Assembly (NCBI RefSeq): GCF_002238045.1
Contig: NZ_NBYO01000002.1
Coordinates: forward strand, 434,001 to 498,000
Direction: 5' to 3'
From: Notoacmeibacter marinus
GTDB lineage: Bacteria; Pseudomonadota; Alphaproteobacteria; Rhizobiales; Rhizobiaceae
DNA length: 64,000 nucleotides
Of this stretch, positions 50,237 to 58,363 are shown piece after piece. Position numbers and translations under genes: made by a program. The notes beneath the pieces were generated by a model. It did no database searches, was not told the DNA's origin, and saw only the letters and a list, made by a program, of their open reading frames with translations. How positions within the stretch are numbered: the stretch's first letter is position 1; every line of letters begins with the position of its first letter.

Positions 50237-50731
50237 GTGAAAATCGCGTTTCTCATCGCCGCCGCCATCGCCGTGCTCGCCATCGTCGCATTTCTTGGCC
50301 TTGTTCTCTACGGTCGGACCACAGGATGGGAAACGGCCACGCGCTCGGCCGATCAAGGCGCTTACGATTTTGCTGCGTCACCGCGCTCGGCAACCGACAA
50401 TGACGCCCTCGCCTGCTCCGAAGGCCTTTGCGAAAAGCCCGACATTATCTTGCCGAAGCCATCGGAAGATGCGCAGGCCGCCTTCGCCGAACTCGCGCAC
50501 CGAATCGCCACTGAAACCGACGATGTCGAGCGCGTCGATGACGGTGCCGATCCTGCCTATCGACGCTATGTCGTCCGAACGCCGCTGATACGGTTCCCCG
50601 ATACGGTCGATATTCGATGGTCGCCGGAAGGCTGGCGCGCCATGAGCCGCTCGCTGATCGGACGCAGCGATCTCGGCGCCAATGAAGCCCGGCTTCGCCG
50701 CTGGTTCGGTCAATCCCAATGGCCGAGCTGA
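50237..50731 (+). CDS. DUF1499 domain membrane-anchored protein
   Basis: 164 residues from GTG 50237, which has GAGAGG 6 bases upstream. One N-terminal membrane helix (AFLIAAAIAVLAIVAFLGLVLYG) precedes the DUF1499 body: a short Cys pair (ALACSEGLCEKPDI), AYRRYVVRTPLIRFPDTVDIRW and the closing SRSLIGRSDLGANEARLRRWF. The family is of unknown function. Its 3' end overlaps the following transporter gene by 13 bases. An open frame 22 codons longer exists but lacks a ribosome site. Confidence 0.83.
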   Translation: MKIAFLIAAAIAVLAIVAFLGLVLYGRTTGWETATRSADQGAYDFAASPRSATDNDALACSEGLCEKPDIILPKPSEDAQAAFAELAHRIATETDDVERVDDGADPAYRRYVVRTPLIRFPDTVDIRWSPEGWRAMSRSLIGRSDLGANEARLRRWFGQSQWPS

Positions 50732-51666
50732 CGATGTCTCACGCGCAACTGCCGATGCGCCGGCGCCTGACAGCCGCGCTCATGCTGCTTGCCGCCGGCG
50801 GCATCTGGGGCGGCGGCTTTGTAGCGCAATCGACGGCGATGGATTCGCTCGGCCCCTTCGCCTTCATTGCAGCGCGTTTCGCGGTCGCCTTTATCGGCTT
50901 ACTGCCCTTCGCCTTGTTCGAACTGCGCCGCGCCAAATCGCCGCTTGGCGATAGGCTCGCCGACACGAGCGGCGCTACCCTTATCCCCGAATGGCGGGGC
51001 TATGGGCTTGCCGGGCTCGCCTTCTTCGCCGGCATGGCGACGCAGCAGATCGGCCTTCTGACCACCTCGGTCAGCAATTCCGGTTTTCTGACCGGGCTCT
51101 ATGTCGTCTTCACACCATTCATCGCCCTTCTTCTCTTTCGCGAAATGCCCCGGCTCCTCATCCTTCCTGCAAGCTTTATGGCGCTGGTCGGCATCTTCCT
51201 TCTGTCCGGCGGCATCCACGGGGAACTCACCGAAGGCGACTGGTGGACCATTACGTGCGCCGGGTTCTGGGGACTGCAGGTGGCGCTGACCGGCCGTCTT
51301 GCCGAACGGACCGGTCTGCCAATGACGTTAACCGCAGTGCAGATGGCCGTGGCCTGTCTTGTTGCGCTGCCGATCACCCTCGTTTTCGAAACCACCGAAC
51401 TGTGGCAGTTTAAGGCGGCCCTGCCGGAGATCCTCTATACGGGCCTCTTTGCCGGCGGCCTCGCCTTCTCGCTCCAGGCGCGCGGCCAGCGCTACATCAA
51501 ACCCGGGCCGGCGGCCATCCTCTTGTCGTCGGAAGCGCTGTTCGCTGCCCTCTTTGGTGCGCTTCTGCTTGGCGACCGCCTCGCGCCGATCGCGCTGATC
51601 GGATGCGGCCTTATCCTTGCGGCGATCCTTCTGGCGCAATGGCCGCAGAGGCGCCGGACCTCTTAA
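50719..51666 (+). CDS. DMT-family (EamA) transporter
   Basis: 315 residues with ten predicted membrane helices arranged as two EamA repeats. The first begins ALMLLAAGGIWGGGFVAQSTAMDSLGPFAFIAARFAVAF. The second ends at PAAILLSSEALFAALFGALLLGDRLAPIALIGCGLILAAIL, where the typical proline and glutamate of the family are present. It is probably an exporter of small metabolites or amino acids. ATG 50719 overlaps the DUF1499 gene; ATG 50734 is a possible later start. Confidence 0.92.
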   Translation: MAELTMSHAQLPMRRRLTAALMLLAAGGIWGGGFVAQSTAMDSLGPFAFIAARFAVAFIGLLPFALFELRRAKSPLGDRLADTSGATLIPEWRGYGLAGLAFFAGMATQQIGLLTTSVSNSGFLTGLYVVFTPFIALLLFREMPRLLILPASFMALVGIFLLSGGIHGELTEGDWWTITCAGFWGLQVALTGRLAERTGLPMTLTAVQMAVACLVALPITLVFETTELWQFKAALPEILYTGLFAGGLAFSLQARGQRYIKPGPAAILLSSEALFAALFGALLLGDRLAPIALIGCGLILAAILLAQWPQRRRTS

Positions 51667-51765
51667 AATCTAAGCTAACTTTGGATTCATTTGTCGCAGC
51701 TAAAATGGCGGCGTCGGTTGCGTTTCGACCGGCGTGTCCACGTTTTGTGTCACGGGTTGCGTATC

Positions 51766-52476
51766 ATGGTCCGTCCGTTCTTCCTGCCGTCCGCGCTCGC
51801 CCTTGCCGGCGCCTTGCTGATGCTCTCCGCCTGCGGCGGGGACAGCAGCCAGTATGGCAAGAGCCGCACCTACGGCTTCGCCGGAAGCCTCGGGCGGACC
51901 ATCGACGGCGCCAGCGCGCCCGCCGCCATGCCCCGGCAGGAGGTCGAATGCCGCAAGCGCCTGAAACGAATGAAGGTGCGGTTCACCGACATCGCGCCCA
52001 TCCATGACGGCCCCAATTGCGGCATCGAATGGCCGGTTCAACTCACCCGCCTGCCCGGCAAGGTGGAGGTCCGGCCCGCCGCGACGGTGACGTGCCAGAT
52101 GGCGCTGGCAACGGCCATATGGGCCAAGAAGGAACTCAATCCCTCCGCCCGCTGGCGCTTCTTCTCCGGCGTCGACCACATCCGCAACGGATCGAGCTAT
52201 AGCTGCCGCCGCATCAATGGAAACGGCAAATGGAGCGCCCACGCTTCCGGCAACGCGCTCGACATCATGGAAATCGTGCTCAAGAACGGCAAGAGCGTCG
52301 ATGTCAGGAAGCCCGGCTTCTTTTCCTTCCGCCAGAAGGGCCTGCTGAACGCGGTGCGCGAAGACGCCTGCCCCTACTTCAACACGGTGCTCGGCCCCGG
52401 TTACGACCGCGCCCACCGCGATCATTTCCACTTCGACCTGATGCACCGGGCGAGCGGCCACCGCGTCTGCAGGTAG
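51766..52476 (+). CDS. extensin-like C-terminal domain lipoprotein
   Basis: 236 residues. The N-terminus has a hydrophobic segment and lipobox (ALALAGALLMLSACGG) pointing to a lipoprotein anchored at Cys 23 or so. The body matches the extensin-like domain common in alphaproteobacteria: CGIEWPVQLTRL, TCQMALATAIW, YSCRRINGNGKWSAHASGNALDI and a final HRDHFHFDLM, whose His/Asp pattern resembles zinc-peptidase-like (LAS/VanY) folds. It probably acts on peptidoglycan. ATG 51766 is chosen because the frame before it lacks a ribosome site. Confidence 0.85.
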   Translation: MVRPFFLPSALALAGALLMLSACGGDSSQYGKSRTYGFAGSLGRTIDGASAPAAMPRQEVECRKRLKRMKVRFTDIAPIHDGPNCGIEWPVQLTRLPGKVEVRPAATVTCQMALATAIWAKKELNPSARWRFFSGVDHIRNGSSYSCRRINGNGKWSAHASGNALDIMEIVLKNGKSVDVRKPGFFSFRQKGLLNAVREDACPYFNTVLGPGYDRAHRDHFHFDLMHRASGHRVCR

Positions 52477-52506
52477 CGCGCGCGAAGCGATCCCGCCCCG
52501 ACGCGC

Positions 52507-52920
52507 CTATTCGGTCGCTTTCAGATAGGCTATGATCGCCTTCTGCTCGGTAGGATCTTCCACGCCGACATGGCGCATCTTGGTGCCCGGCAGCATGTGG
52601 TCATTATCGGCCATCCACGCCGCCAGCGCCCCTTCGGTCCAGACGATGCCCGACTGTTCCAGCGCTTCGGAATAGTCGAACCCTTCGACCGAGCCGGCCT
52701 CGCGACCGACCACGCCGATCAGCGTCGGCCCGTAGCCGACGCGTTCCTCGACATCCGCCGCGCCCGCGTGACAGCGGCGGCAGACGCGGTCGAACAGGGC
52801 TTCGCCCTCGGCGACCAGCGCGGCGTCCGGCTCTTCGGCGAGAACCGGCCCGGCGGAAAGGCCGGTCAGGAGAAGACAGCCGGCCAGCACGGACCGGACG
52901 GATTGGGGCATACGGATCAT
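52507..52920 (-). CDS. cytochrome c family protein (cytochrome c2-like)
   Basis: 137 residues. A signal peptide (SVLAGCLLLTGLSAGPVLA) is followed by one haem-binding motif CRRCH near residue 47 and a distal methionine in PGTKMRHVG. The mature part of about 110 residues matches small soluble class I cytochromes c. It would carry electrons in the periplasm; the partner is unknown. ATG 52920 has GGAGGGTTCG upstream. Confidence 0.93.
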   Translation of the reverse strand: MIRMPQSVRSVLAGCLLLTGLSAGPVLAEEPDAALVAEGEALFDRVCRRCHAGAADVEERVGYGPTLIGVVGREAGSVEGFDYSEALEQSGIVWTEGALAAWMADNDHMLPGTKMRHVGVEDPTEQKAIIAYLKATE

Positions 52921-53067
52921 CGAACCCTCCAAATTGCGACTGGCCGGCCCTCTCCCGTCGTTTCGGTCAGGGGCCGGCGCCACGCCGATTAGAGGCCGCC
53001 CGCGCCGCGCCGCGCTTGATCGAAGTCAAATCGGCATGTTCGACTTTCGGTCACCCCTTCCGGCCGC

Positions 53068-53418
53068 TCACTGCACGCGGAACTTCACGCCCATCGAATT
53101 GCGATACTGGTTCGGCCCGATCTTTTCGAAGGTGACGCACTCGGTGCCCTTGGCGGGGCCGCGCGGAAAGGTGGTGCAGACCTGGTTGCCCTTGGCGCGC
53201 CAGGTGCCGTCGACCGAGCCGATCAGCGCGCGCGCCGTCACCGTGCCGTCGGGGCGGTAATTCATGGTGATCTTCATGCCGAAGCGCCGCGCGATGATGG
53301 TCTTGCCCTCCATCTCCTGCTTGATTTCGGCGGCGGTCATCGTCTTGGCCTCCGCGACAGGGGGCGCGCCGACCAGCGCAGCGGCGATAGCCAATGTGGG
53401 AACGATAAAGTGGCGCAT
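53068..53418 (-). CDS. small secreted protein, unknown function
   Basis: 116 residues. A signal peptide (IVPTLAIAAALVGAPPVAEA) precedes a beta-rich body that reads like a two-repeat strand pattern (KITMNYRPDGTVTAR, then DGTWRAKGNQVCTTFPRG and CVTFEKIGPNQYRNSMGVKF), with two cysteines that may pair. The pattern resembles DUF995-like or lipocalin-type secreted proteins but I do not name a family. ATG 53418 has CGGAGGATTTCC upstream. The gene lies just before the accessory region. Confidence 0.78.
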   Translation of the reverse strand: MRHFIVPTLAIAAALVGAPPVAEAKTMTAAEIKQEMEGKTIIARRFGMKITMNYRPDGTVTARALIGSVDGTWRAKGNQVCTTFPRGPAKGTECVTFEKIGPNQYRNSMGVKFRVQ

Positions 53419-54049
53419 GGAAATCCTCCGGTCCGATGCGGTGAGCGCGATCAGATGCCGCGCGGTCGCGAAGAATGTAGGGCAATGGCGCGAAACACCC
53501 AAGCGCCCGGCGACAATCCACTGCCGCCCCGAATGTGCGGGAGGCGCCGAACCGACCGCGCAGGCCAAAACGCGCCACCGGCGCGGCGGGCCGGAAGCGT
53601 TGAAAAGGACGTGAGCAAGCCGGCGGCCGGATCGTCGCTCCTGGGTAATGTAAGACCGCGACCATCCGGCCGCCGGCTGACGATTTGTGGCGTTCGCCTT
53701 TCAGACGGGGGGCCTTCCGGGCAAAGGGATGCCCGTGGCGGAACCCCGCCGCCGAGACCCTGCGCGGCGCGCAGGCAGCCCGGCTATCGACGACCCGCAG
53801 CCAAAGGGGATTGCTGCACCCCACCGCAACCGGCCACGGATCGCCGGCTGCGCGCTGCGCTCGTCACCGCCCTCCCAGGAATCTCCGGTTCGCGATCCCG
53901 TTGCTCCGAAAGGCGGCTGGCAAGGATGATAAGGGAGGTTGAGAGGGGGTGGATATCTCCACTTCTCGATATAGACTGGTTAAGACATTCGCCGTTTGAC
54001 GCAAGTCTTTGCAGGCTCTCTCCAATCTCGGAGAGAGGGGGACACTATT
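53419..54049. other. gene-free upstream flank of the restriction-modification gene
   Basis: About 630 bases between divergent starts at 53418 and 54050, so it should contain both promoters. It holds a perfect 15-bp inverted repeat at 53618-53678 and a short GGGCA/TGCCC hairpin near 53718. Open frames on both strands here are Arg/Pro-rich shadows of GC-rich DNA and are not called. Confidence 0.45.
53618..53678. repeat. perfect 15-bp inverted repeat with 31-base loop
   Basis: AGCCGGCGGCCGGAT (53618-53632) and ATCCGGCCGCCGGCT (53664-53678) are exact complements. Inside the loop GTCGC (53634-53638) can pair with GCGAC (53658-53662), extending the structure. It lies upstream of both flanking genes and therefore is not a terminator of either. 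It could be a regulatory cruciform, a repeat element or a scar of insertion. Confidence 0.8.
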
Positions 54050-57000
54050 ATGAACATTGAGCAATTCGTTGCGGAGGTTCAGCGCCTTTACGCGACTGGC
54101 CAAGCCACGGAGCACTCCTACCGGGCGGCGTTGGGCCAACTCTTCGACAGTCTTTACGACAATGTGACGAGCATCAACGAGCCGACGCAGGGACGATCTG
54201 GTCGACCCGATTTCGTTTTGCTCCGCGGCCAGAATGACGGCACTCAAATTACGGTTGGCCATTGCGAGGCAAAGGATATCGGGCTCGATATATCGCCTCG
54301 CGGATTGAAGGACGCCAACAAGGCACAGTTCGAGCGATATCGCGCCGCGCTACCAAACCTCGTTTACACGAATGGGTTGGAATGGCGCTTCTACAAAAAT
54401 GCTGAACTCGTAACCGAAATCCGCATCGCCGATTTCGTCATGGGCATCCAGCCACTTCCTCAGAATTACGACACGCTATGGCACCAGCTACGCGACTTCG
54501 CCGCCGAACGCCTGCAAACGATCATCTCCGCCGAAAGTCTCGCGAAGATGATGGCAGGCAAGGCCCTTCTCATGAAGGACGTTCTGTTCAAGGCCTTGCG
54601 CGACGACGAAGAACTGACAAGCGATCTCGCCGGCCAGTTCAAGGCATTTAAGGACCAACTCATTCATGACCTCGACGTGGCCGAGTTCGCCGACATCTAC
54701 TCTGAGACCATCGCCTATGGCATGTTCGCTGCTCGGCTACACGACGAGACCAAATCGACTTTCTCGCGCGAAGAAGCGCTAACGCTGCTGCCGAAATCGA
54801 ACCCGTTCCTGCGCAACCTCTTCAGCTTCGTGGCAGGACCAAACCTTAATGAAAGTTTGCGGCGCACCATCGACGAACTGGCCGAAATTTTCCAGGCCAC
54901 CGACCTCGGAGAACTGTTCGCCAATTTCGGCTCGTTCACCCAGCGCAACGACCCGTTCATCCACTTCTACGAAACGTTTCTGGCCGAATACAACCCGGCC
55001 AAGAGAAAGGCGCGCGGCGTCTGGTATACACCTGAGCCGGTGGTCAACTTCATCGTCCGGGCCGTCGATGATGTGCTCAAGGATGAGTTCGGCTTAAAAG
55101 ACGGCTTGGCCGATACGTCCAAGATAACTGTGGACTGGGATACTGGGCAACAAAACGCCAAGGGCAAGCCGATAATCGAGAAACGCGACGTGCATCGCGT
55201 CCAGATTCTCGACCCCGCCGCCGGAACCGGCACTTTTCTGGCGGAGGTAGTCAAACAGATCGCGCCGCATATTAAGGATGTCGCCCCCGCCGCCTGGCAT
55301 CGCTATGTCGAGGAAAACCTGATCCCTCGCCTGCACGGATTCGAGTTGTTGATGGCCTCCTACGCCATGTGCCACATGAAGCTGGACATGATGCTGACCG
55401 AGATGGGCTACAAACCCACGGGTAATCCGCCGCGCTTGAATGTCTACCTGACGAACACGCTGGAGGAACCCTCGCCGGAGCGGCAGGACCTGTTCATGGC
55501 GCGATGGCTAAGCCACGAAGCGCAGCTTGCCGACGATGTGAAGAAGAACACGCCCATCATGTGCGTGATTGGCAACCCGCCCTATTCGGGCGAGAGCGCC
55601 AACAAGGGCGATTGGATCATGCGCCTAATGGAGGCCTACAAGAAAGAGCCGGGCAGCAATAGGAAGCTGAAGGAGCGCAATTCGAAGTGGATCAATGACG
55701 ATTACGTCAAGTTCATCCGCTTCGCCGAACATATGATTGAGAAGACCGGCGAGGGTGTGCTCGGCTTCATCACCAATCACGGCTATCTGGATAACCCGAC
55801 CTTTCGCGGGATGCGGTGGCACCTGCTCAAGACGTTTGATAAGATTTGGGTGATCGACCTGCATGGGAACGCGAAGAAGCAGGAAGTGTCGCCAGACGGA
55901 TCACGCGACACGAACGTCTTCGACATTCAGCAGGGCGTAGCGCTGATCATGGCGGTGAAACGCAGGCATGCGGAGAAGGGTGTAGGGCAGATAAAGCGAG
56001 GAGACGTTTGGGGGTCACGAGAAGCGAAAGGCGTTTTACTTTCCAAAGCGGGTCTCGAACTCGCTTCGGACGAACTTGATACCGAGAACCGCTATCGAAT
56101 GTTCTATCAGGTCGATGGTGCCCTGCTCGAAACATACGATCTGGGGTTTTCCTTAGAGAACCTTTTCCCAGTTCATGGGAATGGCATTGTCACAAAACGC
56201 GACTGTCTAAATATTCATCGAACACCAAATGAAGTTAAGGAGATGGTAGCGGCTTTACTTAGCGATTCCGAAGCTGACGTTCGGAGAAAATACAGACTTC
56301 CAAAAGATGTGCGGGACTGGCGATATGAATGGGCACAGGACGATGCGCTTGCGCATTCTCCTGATGTTCCGGTTCGGCAAATTGGCTACAGACTCTTCGA
56401 TGATCGATACATCTTCTACTCAGGTCGAAGTCGAGGAGTGGTTGGCTGGCCTGTATTTAATGTAATGCGCCACTATCTAGAAAGTGAAAATATCGGCTTA
56501 CTCTGTTCGAAAGCCCATAACGATGCCACATTCGCCCATTCATTCGTGACGCGACAGCCCACTGAGGCGATCTTTTTTTCGGCTACGACTGGCTCGAACG
56601 CGATGAACTTTCCACTCTACCTGTTCAAGCATGTCGCTGACGATCAAATTCAAGCGGAAGGCATTGCGAACCGTAGTGTCAATTTCGACCCCGCCATCCG
56701 CAATGCCATCGAGAAGGCCGGGACGCTGGAAGGCGGCGATGTACCCGACGAGGTGGCGATCTTCGACTATATCTACGGCGTCCTGCATTGCCCGGCCTAT
56801 CGCGAGACCTATGCCGAGTTCCTGAAGATCGACTTTCCGCGCGTGCCCTACCCACCATCGCCAGAGGTATTCTGGGATGTCTCGGAGAAAGGCGGGCGCT
56901 TACGCCGCCTGCATCTTATGGAGAACGACGCCGTCAACGATACACCTTACCAATTTCAGGGCGAAGCGCCGGAGGGAGAGGATGGCGTGGTTGGCAAGCC

Positions 57001-57274
57001 GTTCTTTGTGGAGGCCGGCGATGGTATTGGCCTTATCGCCATCAACGGGACGCCCAAGGCGCCCGGGCAGCATTTCAAGAACGTGCCGACAATCGCCTGG
57101 GAGTTTTTCATCGGCGGCTATCAGCCAGCGCAGAAATGGCTGAAGGACAGGAAGGGCCGCGAACTCAACTTCGATGATTTGCGACACTACCAAAAGATCA
57201 TAAAAATTCTCAGCGAGACTGATCGGATCATGGAAACGATAGAGATGCCGCTTGCCGCCCAACCTGCGGCATAA
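54050..57274 (+). CDS. single-chain restriction-modification enzyme, Type ISP-like without helicase
   Basis: 1074 residues. The N-terminal nuclease has a PD-(D/E)xK pattern: D54 in GRPDFVLL and E73-A-K75 in GHCEAKD. A helical linker follows (about 170-330). The N6-adenine methyltransferase core starts near 335 (KARGVWYTPEPVVNFIVRAVDD), with SAM motif I DPAAGTGTFL from 388 and catalytic NPPY from 509. The C-terminal 400 residues resemble the Type ISP specificity domain (ENIGLLCSKAHNDATFAHSF). No Walker A or helicase segment is seen, so DNA translocation is not expected, unlike LlaGI-type enzymes. ATG 54050 follows GAGAGAGGGGG. The segment 56100-56650 is distinctly AT-rich. A separate methylase or S subunit is not found nearby. 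Confidence 0.87.
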   Translation: MNIEQFVAEVQRLYATGQATEHSYRAALGQLFDSLYDNVTSINEPTQGRSGRPDFVLLRGQNDGTQITVGHCEAKDIGLDISPRGLKDANKAQFERYRAALPNLVYTNGLEWRFYKNAELVTEIRIADFVMGIQPLPQNYDTLWHQLRDFAAERLQTIISAESLAKMMAGKALLMKDVLFKALRDDEELTSDLAGQFKAFKDQLIHDLDVAEFADIYSETIAYGMFAARLHDETKSTFSREEALTLLPKSNPFLRNLFSFVAGPNLNESLRRTIDELAEIFQATDLGELFANFGSFTQRNDPFIHFYETFLAEYNPAKRKARGVWYTPEPVVNFIVRAVDDVLKDEFGLKDGLADTSKITVDWDTGQQNAKGKPIIEKRDVHRVQILDPAAGTGTFLAEVVKQIAPHIKDVAPAAWHRYVEENLIPRLHGFELLMASYAMCHMKLDMMLTEMGYKPTGNPPRLNVYLTNTLEEPSPERQDLFMARWLSHEAQLADDVKKNTPIMCVIGNPPYSGESANKGDWIMRLMEAYKKEPGSNRKLKERNSKWINDDYVKFIRFAEHMIEKTGEGVLGFITNHGYLDNPTFRGMRWHLLKTFDKIWVIDLHGNAKKQEVSPDGSRDTNVFDIQQGVALIMAVKRRHAEKGVGQIKRGDVWGSREAKGVLLSKAGLELASDELDTENRYRMFYQVDGALLETYDLGFSLENLFPVHGNGIVTKRDCLNIHRTPNEVKEMVAALLSDSEADVRRKYRLPKDVRDWRYEWAQDDALAHSPDVPVRQIGYRLFDDRYIFYSGRSRGVVGWPVFNVMRHYLESENIGLLCSKAHNDATFAHSFVTRQPTEAIFFSATTGSNAMNFPLYLFKHVADDQIQAEGIANRSVNFDPAIRNAIEKAGTLEGGDVPDEVAIFDYIYGVLHCPAYRETYAEFLKIDFPRVPYPPSPEVFWDVSEKGGRLRRLHLMENDAVNDTPYQFQGEAPEGEDGVVGKPFFVEAGDGIGLIAINGTPKAPGQHFKNVPTIAWEFFIGGYQPAQKWLKDRKGRELNFDDLRHYQKIIKILSETDRIMETIEMPLAAQPAA

Positions 57275-57319
57275 TGGTTATCCACCCTTCCCCCATCCGC
57301 TCCTTTCCCCTATAACCAT
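57274..57319 (+). terminator. inverted repeat at the end of the RM gene, possible terminator
   Basis: ATGGTTAT (57274-57281) is complementary to ATAACCAT (57312-57319) across a 30-base pyrimidine-rich loop. It begins at the last base of the stop codon. No T-run follows, so a classical terminator is doubtful. The same bases could mark the edge of an inserted segment. Confidence 0.35.
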
Positions 57320-57329
57320 CATGGGTCGG

Positions 57330-57547
57330 AAAATATTCCGGTCTGGGGCGTAGTAACCCCGCGCAAGTGGCCGGTATCGAAGCCGGCCGATATCCTTCTC
57401 GGACAGCTATGGCCGGGGAGGCCTCGGTGCATGTCCAAGGCGAAAGCCTAAAGGCCGGGGCGGCCGCCTTGCGCGGTTTACTAACTCCCCGGTCACCAGA
57501 GCCCAAAGCCTGGTGGCCGATTTCCTTTTCTCAAGGGGAGTTGACCG
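57330..57547 (+). ncRNA. strongly structured leader or small RNA of unknown type
   Basis: A long-range stem pairs 57351-57367 with 57468-57483 (15 bp with one small internal loop). Enclosed are GGCCGG/CCGGCC (57369-57374 with 57383-57388) and a perfect AGGC-GAAA-GCCT tetraloop hairpin (57438-57449). Outside it, 57491-57499 pairs with 57510-57518 (9 bp). A weak stem of CCTTTT with AAGGGG (57524-57538) covers the ribosome site of the next gene at 57548. It does not match tmRNA, RNase P, SRP RNA, 6S or riboswitch consensus sequences that I know. It could be a cis-regulatory leader or a stable RNA. Confidence 0.45.
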
Positions 57548-57868
57548 ATGGACGACTACAATTTCCGCGCCGATCTGCTCGACACGTTCCAGTCCGCGCC
57601 GGACGCGATCAAGGCGCTGATGCTGATCCTGCCGCTGGCCTTCGCGCTGGGCCTGATCGTCGCGCTGCTGCACCATTTCCGCGCCGCCCGGCGCATGGAA
57701 CGCTACGACGCGATGGAGCGCGCCGCGCGCGAAGCCGAATGGGAGCGCATGATGGAGGCGACGCTGGCCGATCTGCGCTGGCAGGAGGAAGGCATGACGG
57801 GCCGTTCGCCGCGCCCGCTGAAGAAGGACGAGCGCTTCGACGAGACCCTGATGCTGGGCCGGAATTGA
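57548..57868 (+). CDS. small single-span membrane protein, unknown function
   Basis: 106 residues. A short polar N-terminus (MDDYNFRADLLDTFQSAPDA) precedes one membrane helix (ALMLILPLAFALGLIVALLHHF) and a long charged helix likely to be a coiled coil (RMERYDAMERAAREAEWERMM), then a basic tail. No family is recognised. ATG 57548 has AAGGGGAG spaced 7 bases upstream, partly sequestered in the leader structure. Palindromic repeats follow immediately. Confidence 0.7.
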   Translation: MDDYNFRADLLDTFQSAPDAIKALMLILPLAFALGLIVALLHHFRAARRMERYDAMERAAREAEWERMMEATLADLRWQEEGMTGRSPRPLKKDERFDETLMLGRN

Positions 57869-58363
57869 CGGGAAAGGCTGCGTTTCACCTCCCCCTTGAG
57901 GGGAGGTCGGAGAGACGAGCGAAGCGAAGACGATCCGGGTGGGGGATGGACACGGTCGCATTGTCACCCCCACCCGCGGCTGCGCCGCGACCTCCCCCAT
58001 CGGAGGGGGAGGTGGGCGGCGTCGTGTCTGAAGCGGATCGATGGCGAAGTTGGATGAGGGGGATAAGGGCAGCCTCCTCTCTGTCGGCTACGCCGACATC
58101 TCTCCCCAAGGGGCGAGAGTGGCGCGGTGCTGAGTTTTACCTCACCAAAATGCGGCATCGGCTCGGTGGGCCTCGCCGTGCCTGCCTGTCCCTCTCCCCC
58201 GCGGGGCGAGGGAAGCGCGGCGCGCACCCTCCCCCATTGTGGGGAGGGTCGGACCATGGGTCCGGGGTGGGGGATGGAGAGTGTCGCACCGTCACCGTCC
58301 GGGCATTCTCCGACCGCCGAGCCGACGTTCGATGACGCGCCGCCGGGGATGAAGGAACGGTCC
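57869..58363. repeat. cluster of palindromic GC-rich intergenic repeats
   Basis: About 495 bases without a gene between the small membrane protein and uvrB. At least four related units lie in alternating orientation: 57889-57949 (CTCCCCCTTGAGGGGAGGTC, then GACGAGCGAAGCGAAGACGA and GGGTGGGGG), 57966-58020 (its inverse, CACCCCCACCCGCGGCTGCG, then CCTCCCCCATCGGAGGGGGAGG), 58080-58125 (CTCTCCCCAAGGGGCGAGAG) and 58187-58275 (CTCTCCCCCGCGGGGCGAG, CCCTCCCCCATTGTGGGGAGGG, GGTGGGGGATGG). Each can form a hairpin. Units of this type are scattered in alphaproteobacterial intergenic DNA. Open frames through them are shadows. Confidence 0.8.

Noticed and set aside
57330-57547. 6S RNA, tmRNA or RNase P RNA at the structured region
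   Set aside because: None of the consensus sequences of these RNAs that I know is present; kept only as an unknown structured RNA.
57367-58335. 322-codon plus-strand frame through the leader and repeat cluster
   Set aside because: It overlaps the small protein at 57548 in another frame and translates palindromic repeats into Arg/Pro/Gly-rich sequence.
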